Shown here: positions 24,746 to 37,900 of the stretch, piece after piece
Position numbering within the stretch: the stretch's first letter is position 1
How the letters are laid out: each line of letters starts with the position of its first letter
The notes under the pieces: model-generated
Databases searched by the model: none
The model's input: the letters and a program-made list of their open reading frames with translations, nothing else
What the model was told of the DNA's origin: nothing
Source of the DNA: Liolophura sinensis
Taxonomy: Eukaryota > Mollusca > Polyplacophora > Chitonida > Chitonidae
Assembly (NCBI RefSeq): GCF_032854445.1
Contig: NC_088307.1
Location: 4,280,001 to 4,344,000 of the forward strand
Direction of reading: 5' to 3'
DNA: 64,000 nt
Program-made: the position numbers and the translations under genes

Positions 24746-24858
24746 ATGGGGGATGTGCACCGTCCTTGGTTTGATGACGACTGTCAAAGTGAAGATGATG
24801 ACTTCGATGTGTTCAGATTTTCTGTTGCCAAAGATGAGCAACCTTTTCCTAAACTCAT
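24746..24858 (+). CDS. Alternative first coding exon A of the C2-PDZ-DH-PH gene
   Basis: The ATG has A at -3 and G at +4. It opens 37 codons plus two bases, ending at a GTAAGT donor after 24858. The product begins MGDVHRPWFDDDC and is very acidic (SEDDDFDVF). The exon leaves phase 2, which matches the acceptor at 27420: AT plus C gives Ile, joining to NMEVCMKR. This isoform would total about 837 residues. No domain is seen in the exon. The acidic aspartate/serine run suggests a casein-kinase-2-like phosphorylation segment (inference). A weak acceptor-like CATATAG lies near 24703-24709, so the exon may be internal to a longer leader. Confidence 0.65.
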
Positions 24859-25944
24859 GTAAGTCAGTTAAACAGATTGCTTTGCCTAGGTGATAGTTTC
24901 ATTTACGTGTAAACTTGTGATTGTCACTTGTAGTCCTGATCAGAATATCAGTGTTGGATTGACAATCGTAGAGGTACAATCAGTCTTACTGGACAGGTAC
25001 TAAGTCTGTAGGCATATTTCAAGCTTTTATCTCAGATCTGCAGGTGATATCTAGCTTCAGATAGAAATTTGCTTGTTATAGATCACAAATTTGGATGCCT
25101 TATTTGGCAGCATTTTGCCAGAAATCATGTTTTAAAGGTTATCATTCCTGAACCACACAATGTATGTACACTGGGCAGTTTCAGTGGCCAATGGTAAAAA
25201 GCATCTGAATCCAAAACTTGATGAAGGGAGCTGGGACAAATTCAACAAAGCCAGCTTTCAATGAAGTGAGAATTTGAAATTAGATTTAAGAGCGTATTTT
25301 TGAGAGCCTGTACGTTAAAATTTTGAAGGTCTCATCAGTGTTGTCTTGTAAAGACAAATGTTCCAAATTTCAAAGTGTCAAAAACTAAACATTGTGAAGA
25401 TGAGGTAAAAACCGTCTTTGTGAAATTGACCCCTTGTTATTCCTGTAATTAAGACTACACAAACATTTTTATGCCAACTGACACACTTTAGTGTAATCCA
25501 AAGTGATCTCATTTTACTGAACAAAATCCATAAATGAAATGTTTGTGAATTTTAAAACCATACTCACATTTTGGAAGCACACATTAATTATTACGAGAAA
25601 TAACTTTGTCTTGTATGAGGGTGTGCTGAAAGCGTATCCGTGCATGACTGCTCTCTGTGTCGGGTATGTGTGGCCTTCATTGACTATGTATGAGAAATGA
25701 TCATAGATTCTTATTCCTTATCTGTTAAGCATGATTGTCATGGCTTACAGCCAGAATAAATTTCAATTTTGGGATGCCCTCAAATTGAAACATTTACACA
25801 TGTTAAAAGTGTATCTTAAGTCTATACTGAGCACAGCCCCTCTCCATGTATATATGTGTGTTTTGAAACCTGAAATTTCATCAGTATACCTGATCGGTGT
25901 ATGATACATGTATGTATTGAAAGTGATGACCTCAGCAGAAACTG

Positions 25945-26215
25945 GGGGCCTGAGTGGCCAAGGGGTTTAGCATGCCAGCATGGTACAGTGGCCCTGAAGC
26001 CTTTCACCAATGTGGTTGCAGTGAGTTCAAGTTAAGTTCAAGCTGGCTTCCTCTAGTTGTAAGTGGGAAGGGCTGACAGCAACCTGTGGATGGTTGTGGG
26101 TCCCCTCCACCTCCTGAGTTCTGCCTGGTTTTCTCCCACCATAATGCTGGCTGCTCTCATATAAGTGAAATATTCTTGAGTATGGCATAAAACAACAATC
26201 AAATCGAATAAAATC
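25945..26215 (+). mobile_element. Near full-length SINE in intron
   Basis: The head carries an A box (GTGGCCAAGGGG, about 25953-25964) and a B-box region (GTGAGTTCAAG). The core is followed by GAGTATGGCATAAAACA and the tail AATCAAATCGAATAAAA. Plus orientation, considerably mutated. Confidence 0.85.
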
Positions 26216-27420
26216 AAGAAAAACTGAGGCCATGCAATGTGAGAAATGTTACATCTCCCATATCATTGTAAAACAACATGTCATTCCGAGTGGATAGAAT
26301 ATAACAACCTTCATTTATGTGTTTTAAGTTGTGAACATTTTCATGATACAAAGTCATCAATCTGGACTTGTGAATGATAGGAAGCTCTTGTGAATGCTGC
26401 AAAACCTTCCTGGATTTTGTCAAATTTTTGTGAAACTTTGTGGGCATGATGGGGATGAGTTACAGACCTTCATGTCATGTTGGGTGATTGTTGCATTAGT
26501 TATTTACAGAGTTATCTCTCCCTGTCTTGTTCAAGTTGAAAATGAAGAGTGAACGGTTAACAGTATGAGACAACCCCCTCCTCTGGCTCTTCTTTATATT
26601 TTCTTAATTTTGATTGTGATGGTGATTTTGTATGTCAGTGACTCAAATAAGATAGATATGATCAAATCTTACATGCACCAGTAATCAGGCATGAAATAAA
26701 ATCAGTGAATGTTTTTTAAATTTCTAGGGTAATTTATTAAGATGACACCGTGGCCTATAATAGTGTGTTAGAGTATTGTTACTTGGGAGAATAGCTACAG
26801 TATAGGCCTACATTGTATCTGACCGCGTAAGTAAGATATCCAGGGTCATTCTTGGAGTGAATCAAGCTAATGATGTTCGAATGGGCAGTATACTCTCTCA
26901 AACTGCGTTCAGGGTGAGGTTGTAAGGTATCATGGAATTGCCACAAAGTGCAGGCTCAATGTCTGCCTTGGACAAGAAATTTTTGTGGATTCCCCGGCTC
27001 TTCTATTCACGGGGCACTTTCGTGTACTCCAGTATCTATACCCACTGAAGTGGATCCCACTCAAATGTTTTTATAGAGCTGTTCTCCTAAAAATGCTTTT
27101 ATTGTTTCATTCCAGCATAGTTTGTGTTTAATGACCAAAAAATTTTTATTGAAGACGTTAAAATGATATCCCAACAGGTGTCTTCTAATTTTCCAGATAT
27201 GGGCGGATTAAGTGAAACAAATACTTTATTAAAAATGGTCTAAGCACTTGGTGATGCTCATGTGGTCATTAGCAGAATAATTTCTTTGTGACCCGCACTT
27301 CAATTTTAAATTTCATTTGGAATGAATGGTTATGGCTTAACACGGCATAAATTTTAATTTTAGCGGTAGAGGCATGAATTGCCTGATTTTAATTCACATC
27401 ATTTCGTCTGCACTTTTCAG

Positions 27421-27617
27421 CAATATGGAGGTGTGCATGAAGCGGAACTTTGTTCCGACGGACGACTCTGACACCGATGATGAGGTGGAGCGTGCTCTCG
27501 TCAGTCCGTACAAACGCATGAAGTTGTCTGCCCTTCCCCAGGGCAGCGATTACCCACCCACCTGTGCACAGAACAACAAAGTGAAGGGCAAGACCATGAA
27601 GGTTCTCCAAAGCCAAG
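27421..27617 (+). CDS. Coding exon B (second exon or alternative start) of the C2-PDZ-DH-PH gene
   Basis: Bounded by a good acceptor (CACTTTTCAG, ending 27420) and a donor GTAAGC after 27617. It reads in the frame set by exon A and leaves phase 1, exactly what the common acceptor at 38682 requires. It encodes NMEVCMKRNF, then VPTDDSDTDDEVERAL, then a proline/lysine-rich disordered stretch. The ATG at 27425 has A at -3, so the exon could also supply the start if a noncoding leader (for example that ending at 14043) splices here directly. The motif DSDTDDEV resembles DSDTDEV in the start exon at 34982. No folded domain. Confidence 0.7.
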
Positions 27618-29469
27618 GTAAGCTGATTGCTTTCTTTTTTGTCATTGTTATGTCCCTGCCAAGAAGATTTGTCTGTCTGTCAGTTGGTGAGCAACTTTAT
27701 GTTAAAAAGTACAGATTTATGACTTCTATGTTTTGTGAAATCAAAAGTTATGACAAGCATAGAGAAATATTGGTTGCATCATCTCAGATTTAGGTAAGAT
27801 AATTGATTGGTTGCCACATTTGCTTTGTTGCCTTGATGCCTAAGAATTAATTAAGACAGACCAGAAAAAGAGCTCTGAAGATTCAGGCCTATACATGCAC
27901 CCATTGAAAGCTGTGCTGTCCTTGAGTTACTTCCCCTTACTCCATTTGGCCACTGTTTGCCCAGTCTTCTTTTTTTTAAAAACTTTTATACACAATTAAA
28001 GGATGGCTAAGAAACATATTTATGTTCTTACAATTTAGGACATGCCATGAACTAAAATGAAGGTAACAAGAAACATTACATTTTCAAGTACCAGGAGGTA
28101 ATAATACCGTTTTTAATAAAGAATGTCATTCTCAGACATGGACACAATCTACACAAATAAGATATTTGAAGACATAAAACTTCAACGAAATACTTTAGGA
28201 ACTGGCTAGAAGCTATAAATGTAATTGTCTACAAGCGGCTAAGAATTTAGATTACCTTAAAACATGCAGGGATGTAATTAAGAGAAAGAATTGTAATATA
28301 GTTGTGCCGGCACATAGGTCCAGTTTCTTGAATCTGTTGGAATACTAATTGTCTTATTGCATAGGTCCACACACACAATGCAATCTGTCTTAGGAATTTG
28401 TAAGCATGTAACTGATTGGCTGAGACAGCTCAGTGTGAGATGAAATGTTGACACTGATTGGCTTAAGGTCTTGTTTTTTGTTAACACATGACACTGATTG
28501 GCTTGCCTGATTCCTGCTGTTTTGCTCTCAGAGTTTCTTAAAGAGATTAAGTATTTTTACTGTTATCTGAAGTATTACACACTACATATTACAGAATTAC
28601 ATGATGTTAATTTACTTTGAGATTCCTTCTGACTTTAGCTAGAATTTGTTTAATGCCTTTTAAGTGGATTAAGTATTAGTGTTGCCTTGGTGTGTGTGTG
28701 TGTTTTGTTATATATGTGCAGTATGTCAGCATACATGTAGATAAAAAAGAAATATGCTTATTATGTGAGGCTGTCATTAAAATTTTGCTTGTTGGGTTTT
28801 AAACCTATCGCCTCTCCAGTTGCCTTATGCTGGTTTTATGGGCCGTTTGAATGAAACTTACTATTTTTCTCTCATTATCTCTCGTAGTTTCCTTAAAATT
28901 CTTCTTTTGTTTTGCTTTGCCCAGAAGAATGGCAAATACCGTTTCCCCACCGCCCTGCTCTCTTCTTTTTTTGACAGTCAACATTTTTTTTTAAGGATGG
29001 CTTAATATAAATGCAGGAATTGCTTCAGGGTCTCAACTTGGACATGTTGTTCAAAAGTGTTGTAAATGTGTTGATACAGAAGATGATTAGAATGAAAATG
29101 TTAGCATTGAATTAAATATACATGGAATAATGTTGAACTAATAAAAAAGAAGCTGCAAGTCTGACATTAAATCATTCTTGCAGTTTCCAAATAATATATA
29201 AAACAAGCTAATTCAGTGACGTATATGGGATATATATTTGAAAATGACATCTCTTATCAAGATTTGAGATGAGTTAATTACTGTTTATGCTTTTGATTTA
29301 ATTTTTTTTCTTTTTCCCTTTTTTTGTAATTAGATTAATTTTTAATTTTTGTGTACACAAATCTTTTTTTTAGCCCACACTAGACTTAAAAGAGTATTTG
29401 CAATAACAATTTGACTAAGAGAGTCGATTAAAACAATATGATTGTGACTTTCTTCTATTTCCTATAACT

Positions 29470-29640
29470 TGAAGTGAAATTCATGGCCGTACGTGGGAAG
29501 GTCTGTCAGCAACCTGTGAATGGTCATGGGTTTCTCATGGGCTCTGCCAGGTTTCCTCCCACCATAATGCTAGCCGCCCTCTTATAATGAAATATTCTTG
29601 AGTACATCATAAAACGCCAGTCAAAATAAATCAAATAAAC
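29470..29640 (+). mobile_element. 5'-truncated SINE
   Basis: GGGAAGGTCTGTCAGCAACC through CCTCCCACCATAATGCTAGC and GAATAAATCAAATAAA-like tail sequence. Core plus tail, plus orientation. Confidence 0.8.
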
Positions 29641-30484
29641 TCAAGAGAAATTCAAATGGCTTTTTATAAAAGTTACAGCACAATGCCCATATTTATTATT
29701 GGGAGTACCTCAAAACAACTTTATTTCTTGTGTTAGATACACATGTTAATGTGTATCTAACTCTTTCAAAACAATTTTCCACTTACTGTCAAATTTGTTC
29801 TCCACGCTCTTTCATAAACATGAGCTGAAACAGAAATTAGCATTCAGCTGTTGATTTATGCAGATTTGATCCATAGAGGTGTTGAAATGTTATAAGCTCT
29901 TAATTTAAATGTGAAAAAACACATCAATTAGCATTTCTCTAGCTACACGGTTGACTGAATTCCAGCGAACCATATCAAGAAGGTATACTAAAGTTCATCT
30001 TCAGGGAGCCAGGGGAAACTTTATACCTTTGGCCTGTAACCTTTCTCTTGGCTCATTAGCCTGTTGATGAGAATTCCGTTTTAAATGAGTACTCAGAGGC
30101 AAATGATGCAGAAAAACACCCTCTGATTGGTCCAGCCAGAAGAGTGCTTAATCATGAGGTAACCCATCAGGGGCCCCCCATAGGGAGAACAAGCCTCTTC
30201 ACAGTCCCCTGGTGTCCAGTAACTCTGATAAGGATGATGGGAACATGATTACAGTCAGAGATAAGAGGATGAAAGCTTTCTGCTGAATCAATTGGCGAGT
30301 ACATTTCCTAATTAGTTAAGGACACCTTCTGTATCAATATTTATGGAGAGCTCTCCTAAACTCCTCCAGAGGCTGTATGGGTTTCCTTCCTTTGCTTTGA
30401 TCCGACTAATTACTGAGCCCCTGGAAACAGGAGAAGTGTGTGAGATGCATGTTACTTTACTTTCCACTGCTTTCTCTAGCTTCT

Positions 30485-30560
30485 ACCTATTATATTTATT
30501 TATTTGATGGATGTTTTATGCTCTGCTCAAGAAATGTTTGACCTATTAGATGACATCAGA
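30485..30560 (-). mobile_element. Degenerate SINE tail fragment
   Basis: TTTATTTATTTGATGGATG then TTTTATGCTCTGCTCAAG resembles the tail and first part of the SINE core. Short and diverged. Confidence 0.5.
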
Positions 30561-33500
30561 TTTGTTTTGTGTTTTATAGGCAAGCGGGAACTGGAATGAA
30601 AGTAAAACTGAAAATTATTTTTGTGTCTGTTGTCTCCGATCTTAATTATTTGTAATGATTTTTCTGTAAATACATGTATTTCTTCATGAGAGGAATTGTT
30701 GGGACACTCCACATTTCCCACAAATGAAATGATTTTTCCCTTTTATTTTTATACACAGTCCTCCAACATCAGAAGAAAAAGACCTTGTGCCTGTAAAACA
30801 TAAAATGTAAATTTTTGTGGCCTATGGATGTGGGTTTGGTTTATAGGTAGAACCTAGCATGGAATCTACATAGATACAGCTCCCTTCATCCTGTAACTAA
30901 GAGGCCTTTTAAACATCATAGATCAGGAGCATGTTGACTGTGTTTGTCAGACACCATTCTCTAATACACATGTACCCTTGCTTTTGTCTTGAACATTTTA
31001 TCGACAGATATTTTGGAAAAGTCGTAGTTCATGTTCATATATGGATCATGCAGCCAGCAGACAGGAAACTGGATTCAGAAGTAACTGAGAAGTAAAACTG
31101 TTGATTGTCATGAAAACCTTGGAGTATTGTTAGATTGGATTTTAACAGTTCTCAGCAATAATTTGAACAGAATAACTGCAAAAATGTAAATGTTAGTAAA
31201 TAATTAGCAATTAATACCCAGACAATCCATACTAAAAATGTCCAATTAACCAATCAAAACTCAAATTATCAGCCTATAAATTACTGAATTTTTCCACACA
31301 TGATGTAGTGATTGTGTGTTGTTTCGTTTCTAGTGATTTAAATGGGTTCGCTTATCACTAACAATGTTTAGCATCGTCATAAAATCACACTCTGCTCATT
31401 ATGCACCCTGATGAAGGTGATCCTTGTGAATTAACCAACCAGTTGCTGCAGGCCATCAAAATAACCCTGCCTACATGTGTGTAGCTCTACTCTGTATTCT
31501 TCTCCACCAGATGGTCCAGATGTCTGCAGTCATTGCCTAATGCATGTTGGATTCCAAGGCTGCCATAAAACTTTTATGTTTCGTCTCACACTTCAAATGT
31601 TTTGTTTGTCAAATCAGCGATAGTCATAAAACTGCCTAATAGACAGAGATAAGACAGATGACCTTTGCAATGCAGCTTAATCAGCCCAAGGTGTGAAATT
31701 TGGCTTATTTCTGCGACAAAGATAGGTGTATCAGCAATAGTGCCATAAACATGTCATAAAAACTTAGCTCGGTTTACATCCAGGATTAGTCTGGGAGCCT
31801 GTATGGTCATACTTTCTTGACTGCTCTCCTACAAGTGTGGCATTGAGCACCAACAATATGCCTAGAATTTGGAACTGCAAAAAACCAGAGTCCAGAGGTA
31901 GTGAAAGAAAAATAACATGATTGCACGTTGCACAAGCCCTTTCCTCATAGCTCTGTCAATGTTGGGAACATGTTTCTTGGCTGTTATTTTTGCATTTTTG
32001 CCCTTTGTGTTGTCATCGTGTGGCCTTCATGCTGTATTAGTGTTCGTCTTACATTTGGTCTGCACAGCAAGCGAAGATGACGTGGTGCTCCCATGACAAG
32101 TTTCGTCGGTGTTGCATTTCATGGTTGCCAGTCAAGTATTGGGAAGAAAGCATGACTAATGGACATGTGATGAAGACTATTGTTTGCTGCAGTAATTTAA
32201 AGCATACATATTCCAGGATGCGTGAAAATTTAATGATGCTTAAAGATTCCTAGGTGCTCTCAGCTTAGTTCAAGTGTGAAAGACATCCGATATTCTTTGA
32301 TTTTTGTCACTGTGTTGTACCATGCTTGAACATGCTTGCTCACTAAACTTCATTGAATGTAGACATTTTTTCTTAACAGGCTTTCTTTATCAAACTGGCT
32401 CTTCAAAGAGAAGTTTTGTCTATTTTTATTCCTCAGTTAGTTAATTTTTTCATTGAAGGTGTCTTTCATGTCACTTTTAATTCGAGACCTTTGTACTTTA
32501 ATGAACCTGCTTAATCCCATTACACATCTGCTGTGTCAACATACTGATCCTATTTTCTGCCTACTATGTCACACCTCCAGCTCAGAATTCCCCTGAAGAG
32601 CACCTTATTGAGGTGTCAGCTACAGGATTATCTGCTCTTTGCTTTGCCCTGCAGGAAGCACACCTTTCACTTTCCTGTACAGCCCTGGAATTGACAGATC
32701 AGAAGATCACAACTGTTGTTGTTTGTTAATTTAATGCACATGATCCGTTTGAAAACATCCTGTGAGACTGTGCTGCAATTTAGTGAAAACTTTCGCATTG
32801 AAAATAAATTTTTTGTATATTGAGTCAGCAGTTTAAATGACAAATGTCATTTAATACTGACACATGCTTATGCTCATATGCCTTTGCTCAGTAACTTTGT
32901 GTTGGATTATGCAGTTTTGTATAGAAAATAGATTGCATTGAAAACTTAAAAAAATTGTAGGTACTGTTAGTTAACTTTATAATCTTTATTTCACAGCTAT
33001 TTAGCAATATTTTTTATTTCATGTACATTTGAACCTTTAACAATATTTAAAGTATGATTTCTATGCATAAACATATTTACTTTAAGAAATATCCAGTGTA
33101 AAATAATTTACAGAAAGTAAACCTATAGGAAGTTTGTGTTCTCATAAAACAAGTAAAACAAAGGTGATAAAACAAAATGAAGCCTGACACATTTACATTA
33201 TAAAAATAGCAAAATTATTAACATTCTTGAACATCAAAAGATGTTTCTTTTACAAAAATTGACTTTGTATTTGCTCTTCAGTCATTTTCAGGGTCAGCAG
33301 AAGTTGATAAGTTAACCTGCTTTGGAGCAGATGTATTAATGCCTGTAACACAATGGATTTCTATTTCCTGTGATCAAATCCTTTGTAACAACTCAAGGTT
33401 AACGAGATAATTATTTGTGAAATCTGCTGCATTCATCTGCTCACAGGGAACAACAAAGGATTAAAACATACAGGATATGTCATTTGTTCAAAGAGAAAAT

Positions 33501-34599
33501 AGTCATTTATTATAAGAAATACTACGCTTACTTTTTATTGTGAAAGTAAGTATTATTGGCTCAGCTGCATAGTGCAAAACTAAGAGTTTGTTCACATGAT
33601 TAGCTTTCTGTAGAAATTAAAAGTGACATGTTACAGTTTTGAGAACAAATAATAACATATAGTTGTGGTTATAGCTTCAATTCAGTCAAAATGTTTGATA
33701 AATAAAAAGTGTATATTAGAATTATACATATATATATAGTTTTTGTGAAAATTTCATGGACATGAAAAAGGGACATTAAAGATGTCTGTAATTCAACCAG
33801 AGCCTTGCCATTGTATGAGATTTCTTTGATAAAGACAAGTTTTAATATTTTAAAAAAATGCGTTATGCAGTAAGAACTGATTGAGTCTGAATAATTCCCA
33901 CTATTCTGTTATGCGCCTAACTATTTCTTTCATAATCCAGTTATGTAATGGTAGATTTGGAAGCAGTTTTATTACATTTATTACATTGTTTTATTTGGCT
34001 TTGCCAAGAATTTTCCAAGAGTTTCAGTAGTGGATTTTAGATTACCTAAATTTTGAATGGCTGTCATGTTGTGTTTCCACACAGTCAAGTTTATTATAGG
34101 CACACTTCTAACACATTTCAAACTGGGCTTCTCTTTGAAATGGGGTATCTAGGAGGAGATTTTCTTACGTCTTTAAAACAAAGCCCTAAAGCAGAACAGG
34201 TGTTGATGAATTGTTTCTTAAATTTCTCTGAAATCCTCTGTTAGGAGGAGTAGTTATGTAGCTGAAAAAACAGTTGGCTTTGATTGCTTCCTGCACCCTG
34301 TAGGACTTTCACCATGAAGGTAGCAGGGTTTTTAGAAATTTGAAATCTGTTGAAGTGGTTACATTGGGAGGGCCATGGACTGGGGAAGAGGGTAATTCAA
34401 GACACCAGCTGGGATAATCTTCTTAAGGCTTCAGTGTTCAGGGGCAAGAAGCCTGGTTAAGACTCCCTTGGGGGTAGATTGAGGCACCCCTGGGGATGAT
34501 ATCCCACCGCTGACACCAGTCAGCCCAGGTTGTGTGTTCCTGTGGGGAAGCAGGGAGGCCAGGCAGGCAGCTTAAGGGCTTGTGGTTGTAGTGTGAGGT

Positions 34600-34630
34600 T
34601 ATATAGTTGCTGAGGACTCGGGACAGAGCA
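34600..34630 (+). promoter_or_regulatory. Putative TATA promoter for start exon C
   Basis: TATATAG at 34600-34606 lies about 375 bp before the ATG at 34982 in a stretch less AT-rich than its surroundings. A start near 34630 would give a leader of about 350 bases. Motif-based only. Confidence 0.35.
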
Positions 34631-34981
34631 GAGCTAACAGCAGTAGTGGAGAGTGGGACAGGTCTTGTGTTGGGATACTGACAGTAGAATAGTTGTAACA
34701 AACATCATTGACATACCAGACGACACCAGTGGATGTGTTATACCACGTGAAAACATTTGGAGTAATTTGCAACTGTTGAACAAACTTTGCTGCAATTTGC
34801 AACTGTTTGTGGATATCGTTTTTGGATTATAAGACTGGCTCTCAACCACTTGAAATATTTGTGTCAGTTATTGTGTCAGGTCAAGGATATTGGGTTGAAT
34901 TTACCTGTGTGACTTTACCACATGAGTTGAAGAACATTTTCCTCTTGTGGATTTGTTTTGGATTCTATTCCACATTTCATC

Positions 34982-37900
34982 ATGGTGAAGACAGACTTTG
35001 AGGTTTTTGAGTATGGCCATGACCTGTCTTCAGACTCGGACACGGATGAAGTTGGTAGCCATAGCAATCAGCTTCCACTTGAGAAGCCACCATTACCCAT
35101 GCATGCAGTCTTCAAAGGTATAGTTTGAATTTTCCTAAAATTTATGTATTAGATACCATGTTTTGTTCAAAGCATGCAAAGACTGCATGTACATGAATTG
35201 TACAATCCCTCAGTGAAAGTGATATCCCTTCACTTTACACCACAGACCTGATGTACTTGAAAAGTTGGCACAGATTATTGAACATTATCAAATAGTGACC
35301 AGGAAGAATTTTGAAAAAGGATTTAAGTTTGAAATAAACTGGAATGTTACAGGGTTAGTTGTAGGGCAATATGTTAATAGCTTCTATTAGGGGTTAAGAA
35401 CATGTAATAAATTTAAATGTGAGTTACGAGAAAGTGTCCTTTAACCATCCACACATTTTACTTTCAATTAACACGAATATTGTATTTATTTTGATCTGAC
35501 TCTGCACTAGCATTGATGTACTTTCATCAGAATAGGTTTGAGTTACCCAAGTCGGATGCACAAACTACGAACCAAGCACAAAGGAAAGTGTGATGGGAGG
35601 ATTGTGTTTTCAATATTTTTTCTACTTTCTCAGGCATTGTTAACCCCTATTCATAGTTGTGCAGGTTTGGCTTGGGGCATTACCAAGCCAAAAGGGCTTA
35701 AGACCTGCACCCACTGACATCTAATTACAGTTGCATAATTATTGTTACCACTGACTAGGAAGAAGAAACCAGATTATGTTCTCTTTAAGGAATCACAACT
35801 AAAATATGGCCTAAGGCATACTCAGCCACACTCCTTGGACACACCTCACTGAAAGAGACACCCCAAAGAAGGGTGTAATCACTTCTTATTGTACAAAAAG
35901 TTTAGCGTCTCTCCTTTTGGGCATTTCTTAATTATCCAGACTTGTACTTGGCAGTATCTTTCAGCAGGTGTGTGATGCCTTACAGGATAGCTCCTGGGTT
36001 GTCTCCAACCTGTTGTTAGTGTTCTTTACCTGGTGTTGAGCCAGGGTGTATAATGTGGCTTGTGCTGTTTGAAAAGAATGTCTTAAGTAGGGCATGAATG
36101 TAGAGACAGGTGAAAGTGCCAGGTACTGAATTTGATCTTATCCTACTAAGGTAGAAAAGGGCAGGTGTAGAGTGAAGGAACACAGGGAAATCCCAGAAAT
36201 TTTTTGGCTCCCAAAGTCTTTGGCGTTTACACATTTTGTGAACAATTTTAAACTGTTTTACTCAAGCAAATATGTTGAGTTCCTTTTTTTTTTGGCTCTT
36301 GGGTATCTTTTGGGATTCTTATTATGTATTTGAAATAAAATATTTTATTAATGAAAAATACAAGGGTGAGAAAATTGAGTCTGAATATATAGCCTATAGC
36401 CGACATTGAAGCATGCGCTTCATTTTCACATTGTAATAAAACTTTATTGTGCTTCACTTGTTTGAGCTTCATTGTCATCCACTTGTGTTTGTACCAACAC
36501 TGCCATCTGGTCTGCGGCTAAAACACATCTGTACTGACCTATGAGATAAGAGAGAAGTGTGTTCTTGGTCATGCATCAGTCACACGCCTCTGTTTGCAGG
36601 TGTACAAAAGGACGGGCTTGTAAGGCCCTGGTTACATGGCTGGCTGTCAGACAGGCACGCTTCATTGTTGACCTGGTAATATAAGTCAGCTGGGAGCAGG
36701 TGTTCCGTTGGCTGGTGTTAGAAAACAGAAGTTTAGAGTGACATTGCCATAAATTTTAACAGAATGACTTTCACACCTCATTTACTTCTCCAATAGTTGA
36801 CTGTCTTACCAGGTTATACAGTTTTGAATTCAACAGCTTGCCATTGGTTACAATATTCAATGTGTTGTAAAGGTTATTTTTTTTTTCCTCAAACTGCTTT
36901 GGAGCAAAAATTATTCATAAAATGGCATACATGCACTGTGGCTAGACTATTGAGAGGACTTGTCTTGAGAACATGTGATTACCACCTTTAAAACATATTC
37001 AGAATTGGTTTACAAATACTGTGTTTATGAGATTTGTGGGTAAAACATAGTTGTTATAGGTGAAGTTAAAGTCAGCATGAAATGTAAAACTTTAAAAGCA
37101 TGTACAATTCATTCCTCTTTCAGTCCATATGGCTTGTTTGTTCTAAATTTTTTGATATCACAAACATATTACAGATGTCAACTTGACCAACTGTGGTTTC
37201 AGGTACCTGATGTGGATGTGTAATTCGTGTCTTAGTATTCATTAATCAACAGGATGTTTTGTTCTTGTTTTTGGCCTGTCTAGACAGACAGGTGCTTCTG
37301 GGAGGAAATGTGAGCACAAAAATTACCAAACTGAATATGTGATTGCTCAGTTGTGTAATGTGTTAGACATTGGGTTTATTTCATCTAGCAATTCATGGCA
37401 GGAAGAACACTGTATTGTAAACAAAAGCATCTAGGATACAAAGTAGATTCAAAGTAGAAGTTAATATTAACAGGTAGTTGTCCGGTAAATTGGTTACATG
37501 CATGGAACCTGTAAACTTTTCTACCTGTCTTTTTTTTATCCCACTAACAAGAAAATTGCATAAGCAAAATGTTGACATCCTTTCATTTTAGTTGTACACA
37601 TATCTCACAATCAAATCTTTTTTTTTTAAATCTCAGCCCTTCCTGTGTATTATTACAATGAGATTGCCTGATAAACTCCCACCTTTAATTTCCAACTGGG
37701 AGTCCAGGTGAGAAAGAACCTACCTTAGGGGGTGATTGTTAGCACAGAGCAACAATCCTGCCAGTAGAGATCTCAAACCTTTCACACCTTTCTAACACCT
37801 TTGTGTTATGGCACATATTAAAGGGATAATTAGACTAAGTGAAAGCTGCCAAAGACAAAGGGGGGAAATAGTGAGGACTGGGGAATTAGGGTTTACCTGG

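Larger units (their letters stand above)
27618..34599 (+). other. Intron, about 7 kb before the third start
   Basis: AT-rich and free of splice-framed coding exons as far as I can read. It contains one clear SINE (29470-29640) and a fragment (30485-30560). No other repeats or RNA genes recognised. Confidence 0.5.
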
